Positions 9,946 to 21,684 of a stretch of 64,000 nucleotides of DNA are shown here, in pieces. This stretch comes from Archilochus colubris. Its lineage: Eukaryota > Chordata > Aves > Apodiformes > Trochilidae. Within the stretch, counting starts at the first letter, position 1, and every line of letters starts with the position of its first letter. The stretch covers positions 2,737,127 to 2,801,126 of the forward strand of contig CM041092.1 of the NCBI GenBank assembly GCA_023079485.1. Direction: 5' to 3'. Both the position numbers and the translations under genes were made by a program. The notes under the pieces were generated by a model, which was given only the letters and a program-made list of their open reading frames with translations, was not told the DNA's origin and did not search any database.

Positions 9946-12562
9946 GAAAGAGCAAGTGCACCAGGTGCTAGGAGTAAAATGGAATTAACTCCAAAGTTTT
10001 GCATCCATATTCCCATCCTCCGAGAACGCTTTCAACATTTTGTTTTTCCTGATGAGGAAATGTTTGGAGATTATTTGAGAGGATTGCTATGTCAGTTGTC
10101 TTTGGGTCTCATATTGGCCAGAAATGAGCTTCATGTCTTCAACTTTACCACTTTTCCAGATCTGCCTTTCCCTTCCTCTTAAACTATTTTTTCCTAAACT
10201 CCCAGAGTAACCTGAGGAGTTACAGGAGTTTCTGTGGAATAAAAAGTTTCCATACTTTTCAGTTGGAATTGTCTCTTTTTTTTTGTTGTTTTGCTAAAAT
10301 TTTTTAAATGATACTTTATATTACAGTTATAATTAATCCTTAAAAACTCCTTTCCTTTTAATACATCTCCTTTGCCTTTGATGCTTTTGTCTTTAGTTTA
10401 TCTTCAGTCATCAAATGTCATTTTATTTTAAGTTGCCTTACACCCATGTCCTGCTCCAACAACCCCCCAGAGACATTTTGGGGTAAATTCTGACTGCCTC
10501 AGGTTTCAAGTCAGTTAGATTCCCTGTGGAAAAGACAAGAATCATTTTATGTCCTCTGTAGAAGGTCACAGGGATGCTGAATGGTTCTGATATGAGTATT
10601 CTCCAAATCAGTGGATCTTCTCCACCAGAAGCTATGATGGGGAAGTGACACACTGGCACTGCAGGAATACTGGTTCTGACCCCAAGTCCCCAATATTTTA
10701 GTTGCTTTGCAGCAATACCTTTGGGCAAAGCCATCCAACTGTATCACAAACAACTTGCTTTAAGACTGGAGCACATACTGTTTGCTGTATAATCCTCTCT
10801 AATGCCCTACTTATTTATTTATTTTTTTTTTCTTGAGGAAAGATTAAAGAACAGAATTACATTGGAACTGGTGGAGGCATGATCCATGCCCCCTTGATTA
10901 TATGGAAACATTAAAATATCATCAGCATGTTAATTTTATCAACTGAACTGGATGAGATTTATTCATATCTCTTATCTATTACATTAGTCTGGAAATACAA
11001 TTTATTCTGATGGTGGGAATGTCAGACAGAGAGACCAAAACCATCTGGACTTCTTAATATGAAACAAATTTTCTAGGATGTAGATTGCCACTTTAAAATT
11101 AATTCTGCTAATAAGGAGGCAGAAATTTCATAGCCTATTGGTCTTCCAAACTAGCATGCTGGGCCTTTAGTGGGGTAAAACAGGTAGATGGAAGAAAGGT
11201 TCCTTGGAGGATTTGTAGTTTTCTGCAACATATTTGACTATCAAATGCAATAGATTACTTTTGCATCCTAATATAAAATACACAACAGCAGATAAACCCC
11301 AGCATCCACAGACTGCTGGATTCCTGCAAATCAGTGAAAATCATTCTAGAAAAGCAACAAATCTTCAACATTTCCCAGGTCTGAATTGGTGAATTTTCTT
11401 TTGAAACGTGTAAAATCAATATTCATTAAAACCAACCATAGGAGAAAAAAAACAAAACCAAAAAAAAACCAGCCTTGATAGTTTTCATTTTAAAATGTAT
11501 TGTATGATGGAGGTTAGATTGTCACAGAACCCTTTCAGCTGTGGAGGGGTGTGGGGAACATTTCTCCCTGGATTACACACATTTGAGGGTACCTCTGTTG
11601 GGAAGAACACGGATTCAAAGGCCCTACCTGTGGCTCTGTGCCCAACTGGCACATTCCCATTCCCATTTCATGGGTGCAGAGAGGAAAAAGCAGAGCAGGG
11701 ACCTCTAATTCAAAATATCCCTTGCAGACCACCATGGGATGGCTGAGTTCAGGCACAGTTTCCCTAGGAAGTTCCAGCCCAGCCCTTGGCAATAACTTGA
11801 TAATTGTTCTGGGAAGAGACTCAGCACAGCTTTATCTTATGCACAAGTAAACAGGCATCTGTAAGATTAAGAATTATACGCCAGGGCTTTGACACAACCA
11901 TCAGTTATGCCAGATGCAAATAATTTATTCTTTGTCAGTTCAAATAGACAAGCTGGTTTGGATGGCTTGAATTTATACTGGCACCAAAAAAAAAAAAAAG
12001 CAGCGGGAGGATATTATTTAAGTGTGGTGTCGAAACCACAGACCTGCAGCTCAGATGACCCAACAAGAGTGGAAGAAAAATGTTAGTTTTATTTTCTGAG
12101 GGTAACTCATCATTGTTGCATAATAAGAGCTGGTGTAATAACTTATCCTTGTCGTGCAAGAAGATGAGAGCAGATGTTGGGAGATGGATCTTGCCTTGAT
12201 GTACACCAGAACCAGGCGTTTTCAGGTGCCACTGCTGAGATAGCCCTTAAAAGCAAAAGGATTTCTTCTCCTGTGGTCTTGTTTAAAAGGCAAAACAAGT
12301 GCCAGTGACTCAGGAGACAGGCACAGTTTTCCTCTTCTCTTCTAGCTTCAAGAATTTAATTTGTGGGGTTATGGTAGTTCTTCCATCAGAGCTTTTTGGA
12401 TATCGGGGATCACGAATCAAAGTGACATTTACTTTTGAAAAGCAAAAATACACAGCTGAGTTTTCCCAAAGAAAAGCAGAGCACAGAGAGAAAAAGCCTG
12501 AGAGAAACTGAGGCTGTTGCAAAGCTGCTGAACTGCAGGCTTGATGAGATGGAGATGGGTTG
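9946..12562. other. Unique noncoding sequence, no gene seen
   Basis: AT-rich sequence with short T and A runs (near 10276, 10807, 11452 and 11985). An octamer ATGCAAAT lies at 11914-11921. Open frames of up to about 98 codons have no recognisable features. Confidence 0.55.
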
Positions 12563-13097
12563 GATGCACAGTTTGCCCAGGATCTTGAGAGGATGCTCAG
12601 ATGTTGGGATGCACAGTTTGCCCAGAATCCAGAGGATGCTCAGATGTTGGGATGCACAGTTTGCCCAGAATCTTGAGAGGATGCTCAGATGTTGAGATGC
12701 ACAGTTTGCCCAGGATCCAGAGAAGTTGCTCAGATGTTGGGATGCACAGTTTGCCCAGAATCTTGAGAGGTTGCTCAGATGTTGGGATGCACAGTTTGCC
12801 CAGGATCCAGAGAGGTTGCTCAGAGCTTAGGATGCACAGTTTGCCCAGGATCCAGAGAGGATGCTCAGATGTTGGGATGCACAATTTGCCCAGAATCCAG
12901 AGGATGCTCAGATGTTGAGATGCACAGTTTGCCCAGGATCCAGAGAGGCTGCTTAGATGTTGGGATGCACAGTTTGCCCAGGATCCAGAGAGGCTGCTCA
13001 GATGTTGGGATGCACAGTTTGCCCAGGATCCAGAGAGGCTGCTCAGATGTTGGGATGCACAGTTTGCCCAGAATCCAGAGAGGCTGCCCAAATATTG
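12563..13097. repeat. 45-bp minisatellite, 12 copies
   Basis: Copies begin with GATGCACAGTTTGCCCA at 12563, 12608, 12651, 12696, 12741, 12786, 12831, 12876, 12919, 12964, 13009 and 13054. The spacing is 45 bp, except for two 43-bp copies (those starting at 12608 and 12876) that share a 2-bp loss in the AGAGGATGCTCAG part. Copies at the 3' end are nearly identical, while 5' copies alternate between GGATCCAGAGAGG and GAATCTTGAGAGG variants. This suggests homogenisation at the right end. Because 45 is a multiple of three, frames stay open on both strands (up to 164 codons on the minus strand). The conceptual peptides are only repeats of 15 residues and I do not call them genes. Confidence 0.97.
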
Positions 13098-15177
13098 CAG
13101 AGGAGGAGAACATGTAGATTCAGTTCAGTTAAGATGTATGGAACCACTTAACTTTATGCACAGTGAGGAGTTCAGTGTGTAAAGTTAAACTTATCTTCAA
13201 GATGAAAGCCTTCAGCTGTAAAAATAATAGCTTAAATATTTAGTTTATGTTTGCTGAGACTGTCAAATAATTTGTCCCTGTGCCATCAGCTGGAAAGCCT
13301 GCTCCTCTTACAGGAGTTCAGCTTCCATGGATTTACTGGACAACAGAATAAGTGAAATTTAAGACACACAGATCTTCAGCTGTGTTCATAACAGCCCACA
13401 TTTCCAATAACAAAACTAGCAGTGACAGTGATATATGGCTTTTTTTATGAGACCTGATAACTGATGGATATGTGATCTTATAAATGCTTAGACAAACTAA
13501 TGCACATAATTATATTTTCCATTTGAAGTCTATTGCTAGGCATTCTAATACAATATCATTAGTTGAAATGGCCACAATGATACAGCTTGGGCAGTTTGTC
13601 ACAGTAATTACGGGGTGATTATTTTTGACTGGAATAAAGATTTCAGTTTTAGTATGGTAGAAAGCATAATCACAAATTAGAAACAGTCTGGGAATAAAGA
13701 AATATCAGGGAGAGGGACTTTAAATATGGATTATAGTGTGATTTGAAAACAATTTCTTTAAAAAAAAAGGTGCACTCAGTTGAATGTGGGACTTTTTTTA
13801 GGTTTGGACCAAGTTCCTGCCCCCCAAAGGATGCCACTGACCTCATTAACAGTTCCAGTGTGTCAGGTTTTAATAAAAGAGGAAATGTGGGCATTGTAAA
13901 GAAGGTTTGTCTTCTCATTTACATAACTGCTAAAAAAAGCTTTCTTTTTTCAATCGACAGAAAAATAGATCATTTGTCTTCACCATTTTCAGGATGGTTG
14001 ATTAAAGTAGACAGTGTCCTAACATCTGTATTGAAAACTATATTAATCAATTGATTAATCACGAGGCATTAATCAAAATCTTCCTTAAGTGTTTTAGTTT
14101 TGGAGCAGCTCTTAGTATTTTCTATCAGATTCCTTTTAAGGTGTCCATTATAAAGATTAAATTTGGGTGGTAAATATTGAGGGGTTGAAGCACATGTGGC
14201 TTTCCACTTGAAGGTCAGAGCCATTGCTCATTAGAGTTACTTTTAATGGGATAAGAAGCAAAAGTTTTTAATATGTGACTACTTCAATTAATCAAATACA
14301 CATTTGATTTCCTTTCCAGTAAGCAGCCCAGATTTTCAGCATGTGCAAAGAAATTTCTAGTGATCTCAGCCCCTGAACACTTCAGGCTGTGCTGAAAAGT
14401 ATTCCTTGTATTTAAGAAACTTAAATTGTTTTGGTGGATACAATGAATGCACTGATGAGGATACAGTACATTTTTCTCTGCTTTTTTTAAATATTCTGCT
14501 TTAAAAGAAATCCATTTGAAGGTACCCTGGTCACTTTTGATGAAGGCTAGATTTAAATAAACTGATTTTTCCCATCTCAGACTGCTGGCACAAAGTGTTT
14601 TAGAATGAGAGAAGTTATTTGCAGTATTTAGCTGATTCAAGTGAACCACAGAGGACCTATGCAACGAAGCTGATCATCTGAGAATTTCACTCTGTTTGGT
14701 TTTGCTCACTCCTATTTGTTTTTCCAGTCTGAAGTATTAAACACCGGGACTCAAGTAAATGCATTTTTTGGAAGTATCAATTACAATACAAAAGAAAACC
14801 ACTGGTTGTGCAGCTCTTTATGAGCACAAAAAATGTTTCTTCATCTTGCAGCCCTTCTGTAAATGATTCTTTTCAGAAGATTTACTGAATCCTCATTGTG
14901 GCTGCTCTTATGACAGACTAGAAGTACCTATGTTTCTACTGGGTGCTTTTTCCACAGGGGAAAGAAAAAAAAAAAGGAAAAAGGAAACACTAAACCCAAG
15001 CATACGTTATTTATATTTATTTGGATTTTAAAACATACCAAAAAATGTGCATCTGGCATTCCCATCACCTTTGGCAAAAGTTTAAAGGAACAAGAAATCA
15101 AAGCGCAGCAAATTAAATCCTGCAGCCACTTCCCTCTGCCTGAAGAAGCTGCCTTCAAAAAAAAAATTCAGACACTT
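13098..15177. other. Unique noncoding sequence, possible conserved element
   Basis: AT-rich, repeat-poor sequence. The stretch around 13480-13640 has the even, non-repetitive, TAATTA-like texture often seen in conserved noncoding elements, but that cannot be tested here. The 126-codon minus-strand frame at 14284-14664 shows no domain, signal or composition bias and is within chance expectation. Confidence 0.5.
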
Positions 15178-15284
15178 TTCTAGGTGGTCCTATTGCTTTC
15201 CTAGGTCGTCCTAATTCTTCCCTAGGTCATCCTATTTCTTTCCTAGGTAGCCCTATTTCTTTCTCAGGTTGTCCTATTTTTCCT
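15178..15284. repeat. 21-bp tandem repeat, 5 copies, with CCTAGG motif
   Basis: Five imperfect copies of CTAGGT followed by a TCCTATTTCTTTC-like part, at about 21-bp spacing. Four copies carry TAGGT and the last has CAGGT. Divergence among copies is about 10-25 percent by eye. Confidence 0.88.
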
Positions 15285-18200
15285 CCTGCCCAGCATACCT
15301 AATTAATAATTTTGCAGCCCTCCCAGCTGCCTATTCTTAAGGTGCTGTTTTCAACTTGAGTAAAATACAGCCAGAGCTCGTTTTAATCCTCAACCCTTGG
15401 CTGATGTGCAGATGGGGAGCCCCTTTCATGCTGCTGACTCCTTCTTGGCTTCAGATTTGGGTCTGGGGGGGCAGGCAGAGGCTCCCAGGATGTGCCAGGA
15501 TGCTCATCCCAAGCCAGGGCTGGGGCAGCAGCAAGAAGAGTGGGGCTGGGAAGTGGCTTTTTCCCCCTCTGGCTGGTGGCAGAGCATTTAAAGCAGCACT
15601 TCTAATCAGATTAAGGGAGCCACTGATTTGCACTACCTACTGATTAGGTTATAATTCTTAAAAGCCCCTTTGATGTGTGTTTACCAGTTTCTTGCATCCA
15701 GCAGTAGAGTTATTAGGGCTCTAGAAGCCATTTGAATGCACGGGAAATTTTGTATGCTCTTAAACAGAAAAAAAAAAAAAGAAAAAAAAAAAGAGACCAG
15801 CCTGCTTGTCATCTAATTACATGAAAAAAGAAACATGTGTCTTAAAAGTCTTGAAATAATCAACACCACGTATTTGGAAAGAAAATAAAACCCCGCGTTG
15901 CTCTTCCCCAGCCAAGTTCTGTTTTCATTTTGCTCTTGCTGGTGAAGGTTGGTTGCCTTCAGCAGGAAAGGGAATGCAATCTGCATAATTCCCATTAGTT
16001 CTTCATCATGCAAATACACACTGATAATAATTCTGTAGTGGGTTAGTTTGTGGCTAATCATCTTCCTACTTAGCAGCAGGTGCTGTGGCAGCATTGGGGA
16101 AAGAAAAAAAAAATTAAAAAAAGTATCATGCATTTTAGAAACGACTGCTGTACAATTTATCTATAATGCACCTTTCTTTTTAATAGAATTATGTTCAACA
16201 GTTCATCAGTTTAGCTCATGGAGAACATGACTGAGCTACTGGAGGGTTGGCTTGATCAGTATTTCATTACCAATCAAATTTGTTGGGTTTTGTTGCTGAT
16301 TTTTTTTTTTTTTAATGGAAACACAGTCAAGAAAAAAATGGTGTGGAAATATAGAGTCAGGAGCACCTACAGGTTCTTCTGCATTTTATATTACAAAGAC
16401 AAGACAAATGAAACTGCTTCTGAGTCTGTGACGAATGAGAAGTTTGTCATTTAAAGCCAATCTGGTCTGCTTAGGAACAAATGAGGAGGTAAATACAGAC
16501 TTTTAGGGAAGCTCAGCTACTGTTGTTAGGAAAAATTTGGAAAAGGGATGATTAGAGGATTTGTCTCTTCAAAATAGAATGTTTTCTTTCATTTGAAAGT
16601 GATCTCTAACAATCATCTAGCCCCAAAACAAGTAGGGATATTTAATGAAGTCACAGAGGTTGTATGTGATTTTTTTTTTTTTTTCATATATTCTTACAGG
16701 GTCTGGGAAAAAAAAAATTGAACTGCAGAATCCAGCTGAAACTCCTGATGTTGCCTGAATTGTGAGTAATGCCTTTCCTTCAAAAATAAATCTTGCCTTC
16801 ACATCATCCCTGCTTTCTTCTTTGTAAGAGGCAAATCAAACTTAACCTCAGCAGCAGCATAAATGACAAAAGGAAATGAACATGAAAGCAAACAAGTCTG
16901 AGAAAGTAATGGAAAGGTGGGGATAAAAACTTCAAGATACTGGGACGTGGAAACACACAAGAAAATGGAAATAATACAAGCAAATAGCCAGCAGGTGGAG
17001 AGGTGGAGATGCTGTTGTATGGGAGTGATAGAGCTGCTGATGTTTTGTGGCTGCATGACTGGATTGTTAAAATCAATTGCTGTTACCCATATGAGTAAAG
17101 GGAGTGGGAGAAGGAAAAAAAAAGAAAAAAGAGACAGGCATGGATGAAATATGAAGGTTTTCTGTCTATAAAATCTGTTTAAATTGCTTGTTTCCCCATA
17201 ACCAAGCGACTTCTTTAAAGAGTCTTAAAGGAAGCAGGTGAGGATCTCTATGAGCCTCTGCATTAATTTTTTTTTTTAAGATATCTTGGACAAGATATCA
17301 AGCATTTATTATTTAAGAAATTTAAGATATCAAGGATTTTTCAGTTAAGCCAAGAAGAAGAAGTTAACATGGCTTGAGAAAAAAGGGAGTTCAGAGGATG
17401 AGTACAAATAGGAACATTTTTGTTTGGACCTGAGCCTCAGCAGGTGAGGTTTCAGGAGGTTCCCCTTAACCCTGGTGATGGTTCAGAGGTGACTTCTGAG
17501 CTGCTTTGGCATGGAAAGATCCTGGCTGGAAGTTTGTTTTTGTTCAGTTTTCCTCTTTGGAAAAGAGGAAACCTCTTTGGAGGTTTGGTTCACTTTTCAA
17601 CTTTGCAGACAGTAATATTTGGAAGTTGAAGGCTCAGCTTTCCCCTGGAAAAGGTGGCCAAAGGCTGGAGCAGGTACACAGGGGGGGGGAGTGTGGACTT
17701 CCTGCACTTCCTTAAGAAGAGTTTAGCTTCTTTTTTTTTTTAATAAAAAAATAGTACATCTTTAGTCCAGTTCCCACAGCAAGGTAGTTGTCCTTTCAGA
17801 AGCAGTCCCAACTACTTTCATCTGGGCCACTCCACCCCAAACAGGAGGGAAATGCAGCTGGAACAGCTTGGAAAAAAAGGACAGGGCAGTGTGATGGGAG
17901 ACACTGGATGGGAATAATTTAAATGAGATGTTTTTCCCCAAAACTGACCTGTTTGGTGGAAGTCTCAGTGTTGCTGAGATGAGACTGACCTGCCTGGGGC
18001 TGCTGGGGATGTCCAGAAGAAGCTTTTGAGTTTCTGATGCATTTCTGAACCTTCCAAAGTAACTCTTTGGACCATGTATGTGGGCTGTGACAGCTCCATC
18101 AGCTGCTCACTGGCATTGCTGTGGTGTGTGGAGCAGGTGTTTAATAAGCAAATCCAAGGAGGGATTAAGAAAAATGGGAAAGGAAAAGAAATATTGTATT

Positions 18201-18336
18201 TATATTGGAACTTTATTTTTTTTTGGCAGTGCCACTGCAGATGGTGTCTAGCAGACCTTGTAGAGAGCTGTTGGGTTTATATTCCCTGTAACTCAAAACA
18301 GAAAACTGAGTTTTCATGGAATTCAGTTGTTTTTTA
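15285..18336. other. Unique noncoding sequence, possible conserved elements
   Basis: A-runs lie at about 15769-15793 and T-runs at 16303-16314 and 16672-16684. The stretch 15580-15760 and the stretch 15900-16050 (with octamer ATGCAAAT at 16008-16015) look like unique conserved-type DNA. Three close copies of AAGATATC lie at 17278, 17292 and 17324. A G9 run lies at about 17682-17690. No gene was recognised. Confidence 0.5.
15580..15760. promoter_or_regulatory. Candidate conserved noncoding element
   Basis: Even base mixture with AT-rich homeodomain-like words (for example GATTAAGG and CTGATTAGG), no repeat family and no open frame. This is a texture-based guess only. Evolutionary conservation cannot be measured from a single sequence. 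Confidence 0.2.
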
Positions 18337-19167
18337 CAGACTGGAGAGATGGGCTGACTCCAACGGGATGAGCTTCAACACGGCCAAGTGCCGGGTCCTG
18401 CACTTTGGCCACAACAACCCCATGCAGCGCTACAGGCTGGGGACAGAGTGGCTGGAGAGCAGCCAGGCAGAAAGGGACCTGGGAGTCTGGATTGACAGGA
18501 AGCTGAACATGAGCCAGCAGTGTGCCCAGGTGGCCAAGAAGGCCAATGGCATCCTGGGCATGTATCAGAAACAGCGTTACCAGCAGGTCCAAGGAGGTGA
18601 TTCTGCCCCTATACTCAGCCCTGGTAAGGCCACACCTTGAGTACTGTGTTCAGTTCTGGGCCCCTCAGTTCAAGAAGGATATTAGGTCCTCGAACAGGTC
18701 CAAAGGAGGGCAACCAAGCTGGTGAAGGGACTCGAACACAGATCCTATGAAAAGAGGCTGAGGGAGCTGGGGGTGTTCAGCCTGGAGAAGAGGAGGCTCA
18801 GGGGAGACCTCATCACTCTCTCCAACTCCCTGAAAGGAGGATGGAGCCAGGGGGGGGTTGGCCTCTTTTCCCAGGCAACTCTCAGTAAGACAAGAGGGCA
18901 GGGTCTTAAATTGTGCCGGGGGAAGTTCAGATTGGATATTAGAAAGAATTTTTTCACGGAAAGGGTGATCAGACATTGGAACGGGCTGCCTGGGGAGGTG
19001 GTGGACTCTTTGTTCCTGGAGACATTTAAAAAGCGACTCGATATGGCACTCAGTGCCATAGTCTAGTGACTGTGGCGGTAGTTGATCAAGGGTTGGACGT
19101 GATGATCTCTGAGGTCCCTTCCAACCCAGCCTATTCTATGATTCTATGATTCTATGGTTCTATGATT
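18337..19167 (+). mobile_element. CR1 LINE, longest copy in the window
   Basis: The copy starts inside the late reverse-transcriptase region (CTGGAGAGATGGGCTGACTC) and runs through the thumb and C-terminal part of ORF2, the short 3' UTR (GGTTGGACGTGATGATCTC, then GAGGTCCCTTCCAACCCAG). It ends in four imperfect ATTCTATG/GTTCTATG units at about 19132-19167. About 830 bp are present, 5'-truncated as usual for CR1. The minus-strand copies at 31887 and 38187 match its last third closely, so all three belong to one young subfamily. No target-site duplication was recognised. Confidence 0.96.
18722..19066 (+). pseudogene. CR1 ORF2 C-terminal remnant
   Basis: About 114 codons remain open, with [20 protein letters not shown] early, then [20 protein letters not shown], then [17 protein letters not shown], ending at LSAIV and a stop. 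This is the conserved C-terminal part of the CR1 ORF2 protein downstream of the reverse transcriptase. The upstream part of ORF2 (18337-18640) lies in another frame, including [20 protein letters not shown]. At least one frameshift therefore separates the two parts, and no functional protein is possible. Confidence 0.88.
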
Positions 19168-21600
19168 AGGTGATTCTGTACCATAAACCAAGGCTGATGT
19201 TTTCTCTGGTGGCTCAGGGATGGGGCACAGCAACCTCATGCTGATGGGAGCTCAGCCCACCCCAGTCCCCAGTTTTTTCTCAATATAGATTAAATGAGAA
19301 CTTTTTTCTGTAGCATCTCCAAGTGTTTCCTGGTAGGCTGTGAGATGGTTACTCTATTCAATTACCAAGTTAAAAATGCAAGATATTTTCTGCCCAGACA
19401 ATGTATATTTTGCCTTGGAAGGTGTTGCCTGAAGACAGGAAAGAAATCTAGAGAAGGGCCATAGAACAACCACACCACAATAATTAGAAGAACCCCCCCA
19501 ATATTCTTGTAAATAAAATGTTGTAGATGGCTGTGGTTATTTTTATCCATGCTGTAACTCCTAGGGCCATGGCAGTAATCCAAGCTAAGGACCATTTCAT
19601 TCCCTGTGCTGCCTCTTTCCTCCAAAGTCTGGATGAGGACAGGTATTCCTCTGGATGTAATGCATGTTATTATTAGCACTAGTGTCTATTATTATTAATA
19701 ATAATTATTATTTTAGCATACTGAATTGGGGTTATTAAAAATTGTGATGTACCTCAGCATCTTCTCTGGTCAAATGAAGATGCCAAGGGAAGAAGACAAC
19801 TATTTATGACCCTGATTTGTGCCCCAAAACTCAGAACAAAAGCAGAGATTTTATTTTTTTTTTATTTTTTTTTTTAAGATTCTCTTTTCTTTTTTAAATA
19901 GAAATTATTTTCAGGTTTGTATCCTGTTTGAGCATGAAGTATCCTTTGAGAGAGAAACTCTCGAGCCCTAGAAATGAAGACTGCAAATGGGAAAAAAAAA
20001 ATGAAATAAAATGAATCTTTGCTAATGGCATTGGAAATGTCAGAGGGATGATGGAGCTACTGCCTGTGCTATCCCCACTCCCTGCCACACTCCTTTTTAT
20101 TGGCATGGGTGCCTCAATTGTTCAAACTACACAATCCCCCAACATTGGTGTCATATTTGTGTCCCTACATTTGACCTTTCTTTGTAATGGTGACACGAGT
20201 TGGATTCTGCTGTAGTTCATGGCAATTTGCTAAATCCTTTGAGAGCTCACTGGTTAATTATTGCCAAGTGAATTTTTAATTTGCTCCTATGATTACATTG
20301 GTGAATCCAGTCATTAGTGGGAAATTTATTTTAGAAATTGGCACTAGAGGGAGCTAAGTAATTGTATCATTTATGGATCTAGGAAGGAAAAGAAAAAAAA
20401 GAACATTCATTAAAAACTTGCTTTTTTTTTTTTTTCTGGACCTGCTGATTTTACAAATATGGCAGCTATGCCTCAGCAAATTATAAGTGATAATGAATTA
20501 GTTAATTTTCCTTACTGAAAACTGCTATGGTAAGATTATTAAATTACTGTATTTCTATTTAGTGCAACTACCTACCAGTCAGTACATTAGGATTTCTAGG
20601 ACTCTTTGGGGAGGGGGGAATTTTTTGGTGACTATTACCCGTGTTTATCATTGTTTGGGGTTTAACTCAATTAAAATCCTCACAGATACCATTCCCAGGG
20701 ATCAGTCTGGTCCCAAATGCATTGCAGGATGGATGGCCTGGAAGGATGCTGCAGCTCTGTAAGAGGAGCTGGAGGAGGTGCCCCTAGTGCAGACCCTGAA
20801 GCCTTTTTGGACTCTGTCAAAGGCATCTCTGGACACAAAGTGCCATAATTTCCAGCCTTCAAAAGAAGTGAAGTCCCAGCTTTATTTAGGGGCAGCTGCC
20901 CCAGGAGGTTTAGCTCCATAGGGACCCCATGCACATCCCCACCTCCTGCCCTGCCCTTCCTGGTTCAGAAAGTCCCATCATTAGCTTTCAATATGGGATA
21001 AACATGTGGTGCTGTGCTCCACAGCTCTGTCCAGCTGAATACTGGGACATTTTAGCTGGATATAAACCTGATTCTACATTAAGAGTTGTTTCCCATGCAA
21101 GAAGGGGTTTTGCAGATCCCCTGGAAGCCCCCTGTGCTCTCAGGGTCATTGCTGAATGACTTCTCACTTCCAGCTTTCTGTATTTCTTAAAATAAACCCC
21201 AACACCTCCATTTCCCAAGGGTGGGGTGTAGGCCATGGGAAGGGAATTGGTGGTTCCCAGGCTCCTGATCTTGGTATTGGCTGCAGGAGCATTAAAAAGC
21301 CTCCATGAAACCGCTGCAGCATTTTCTATCCCCAAACTCTGATACTTCCTTTCTTAAAAATAAAAAATAATAATAATTAAAAAAAAAAAGGTCAAGGTAT
21401 TATACACAGTAAACAGGAAGTAATGGAGAGAGTCCATGAAAACCAATTAAAAATCAAGATGTAGCAATTGCTCTGGGTTCTCTGCTAAGGATGAGCAACA
21501 TCTGACTTTCATCAACAAAAACTTCTGAAACACAGTGGCTTTTATTGTTTACACCAGGTTTTTTTTTTTCTGTCATCCTTCATTCAGGCTCTGAGGAGGA
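19168..21600. other. Unique noncoding sequence, possible regulatory DNA
   Basis: AT-rich sequence with T-runs at about 19852-19875 and 20421-20435. The stretch 20200-20380 looks like unique conserved-type DNA and holds a CTCF-like word. The minus-strand frames of about 105-115 codons (near 19362-19679 and 20988-21335) have no recognisable protein features. Confidence 0.5.
20340..20353 (+). promoter_or_regulatory. CTCF-like motif
   Basis: GGCACTAGAGGGAG matches the CTCF core pattern CCASYAGRKGGCR at all but two positions (the first C and the late C). It sits in repeat-free AT-rich sequence. A single motif match of this quality is expected now and then by chance. Confidence 0.25.
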
Positions 21601-21602
21601 AC

Positions 21603-21665
21603 CATCACCATCATCACCATCATCACCACCATCATCACCATCATCACCACCACCACCATCACCAC
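21603..21665. repeat. (CAT/CAC)21 triplet array
   Basis: Twenty-one uninterrupted CAY triplets in mixed CAT and CAC order. Read in frame they would encode 21 consecutive histidines. The array is directly preceded by a T10 run, CTGTCATCCTTCATTCAG and CTCTGAGGAGGAAC. It is followed in the same frame by six codons and TGA at about 21684. No ATG precedes it in frame nearby. I call it a microsatellite. The splice-acceptor-like context is treated as a separate observation. Confidence 0.95.
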
Positions 21666-21684
21666 AGCATTGCTTTCACCTGCT

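Noticed and set aside
12563..13117. CRISPR-like array or repeat protein gene
   Set aside because: Copies are contiguous with no unique spacers, so it is not CRISPR. Frames are open on both strands only because the unit is 45 bp, and the host is a bird.
14284..14664. 126-codon minus-strand frame
   Set aside because: No domain, signal, low-complexity bias or splice context. The length is compatible with chance in AT-rich DNA.
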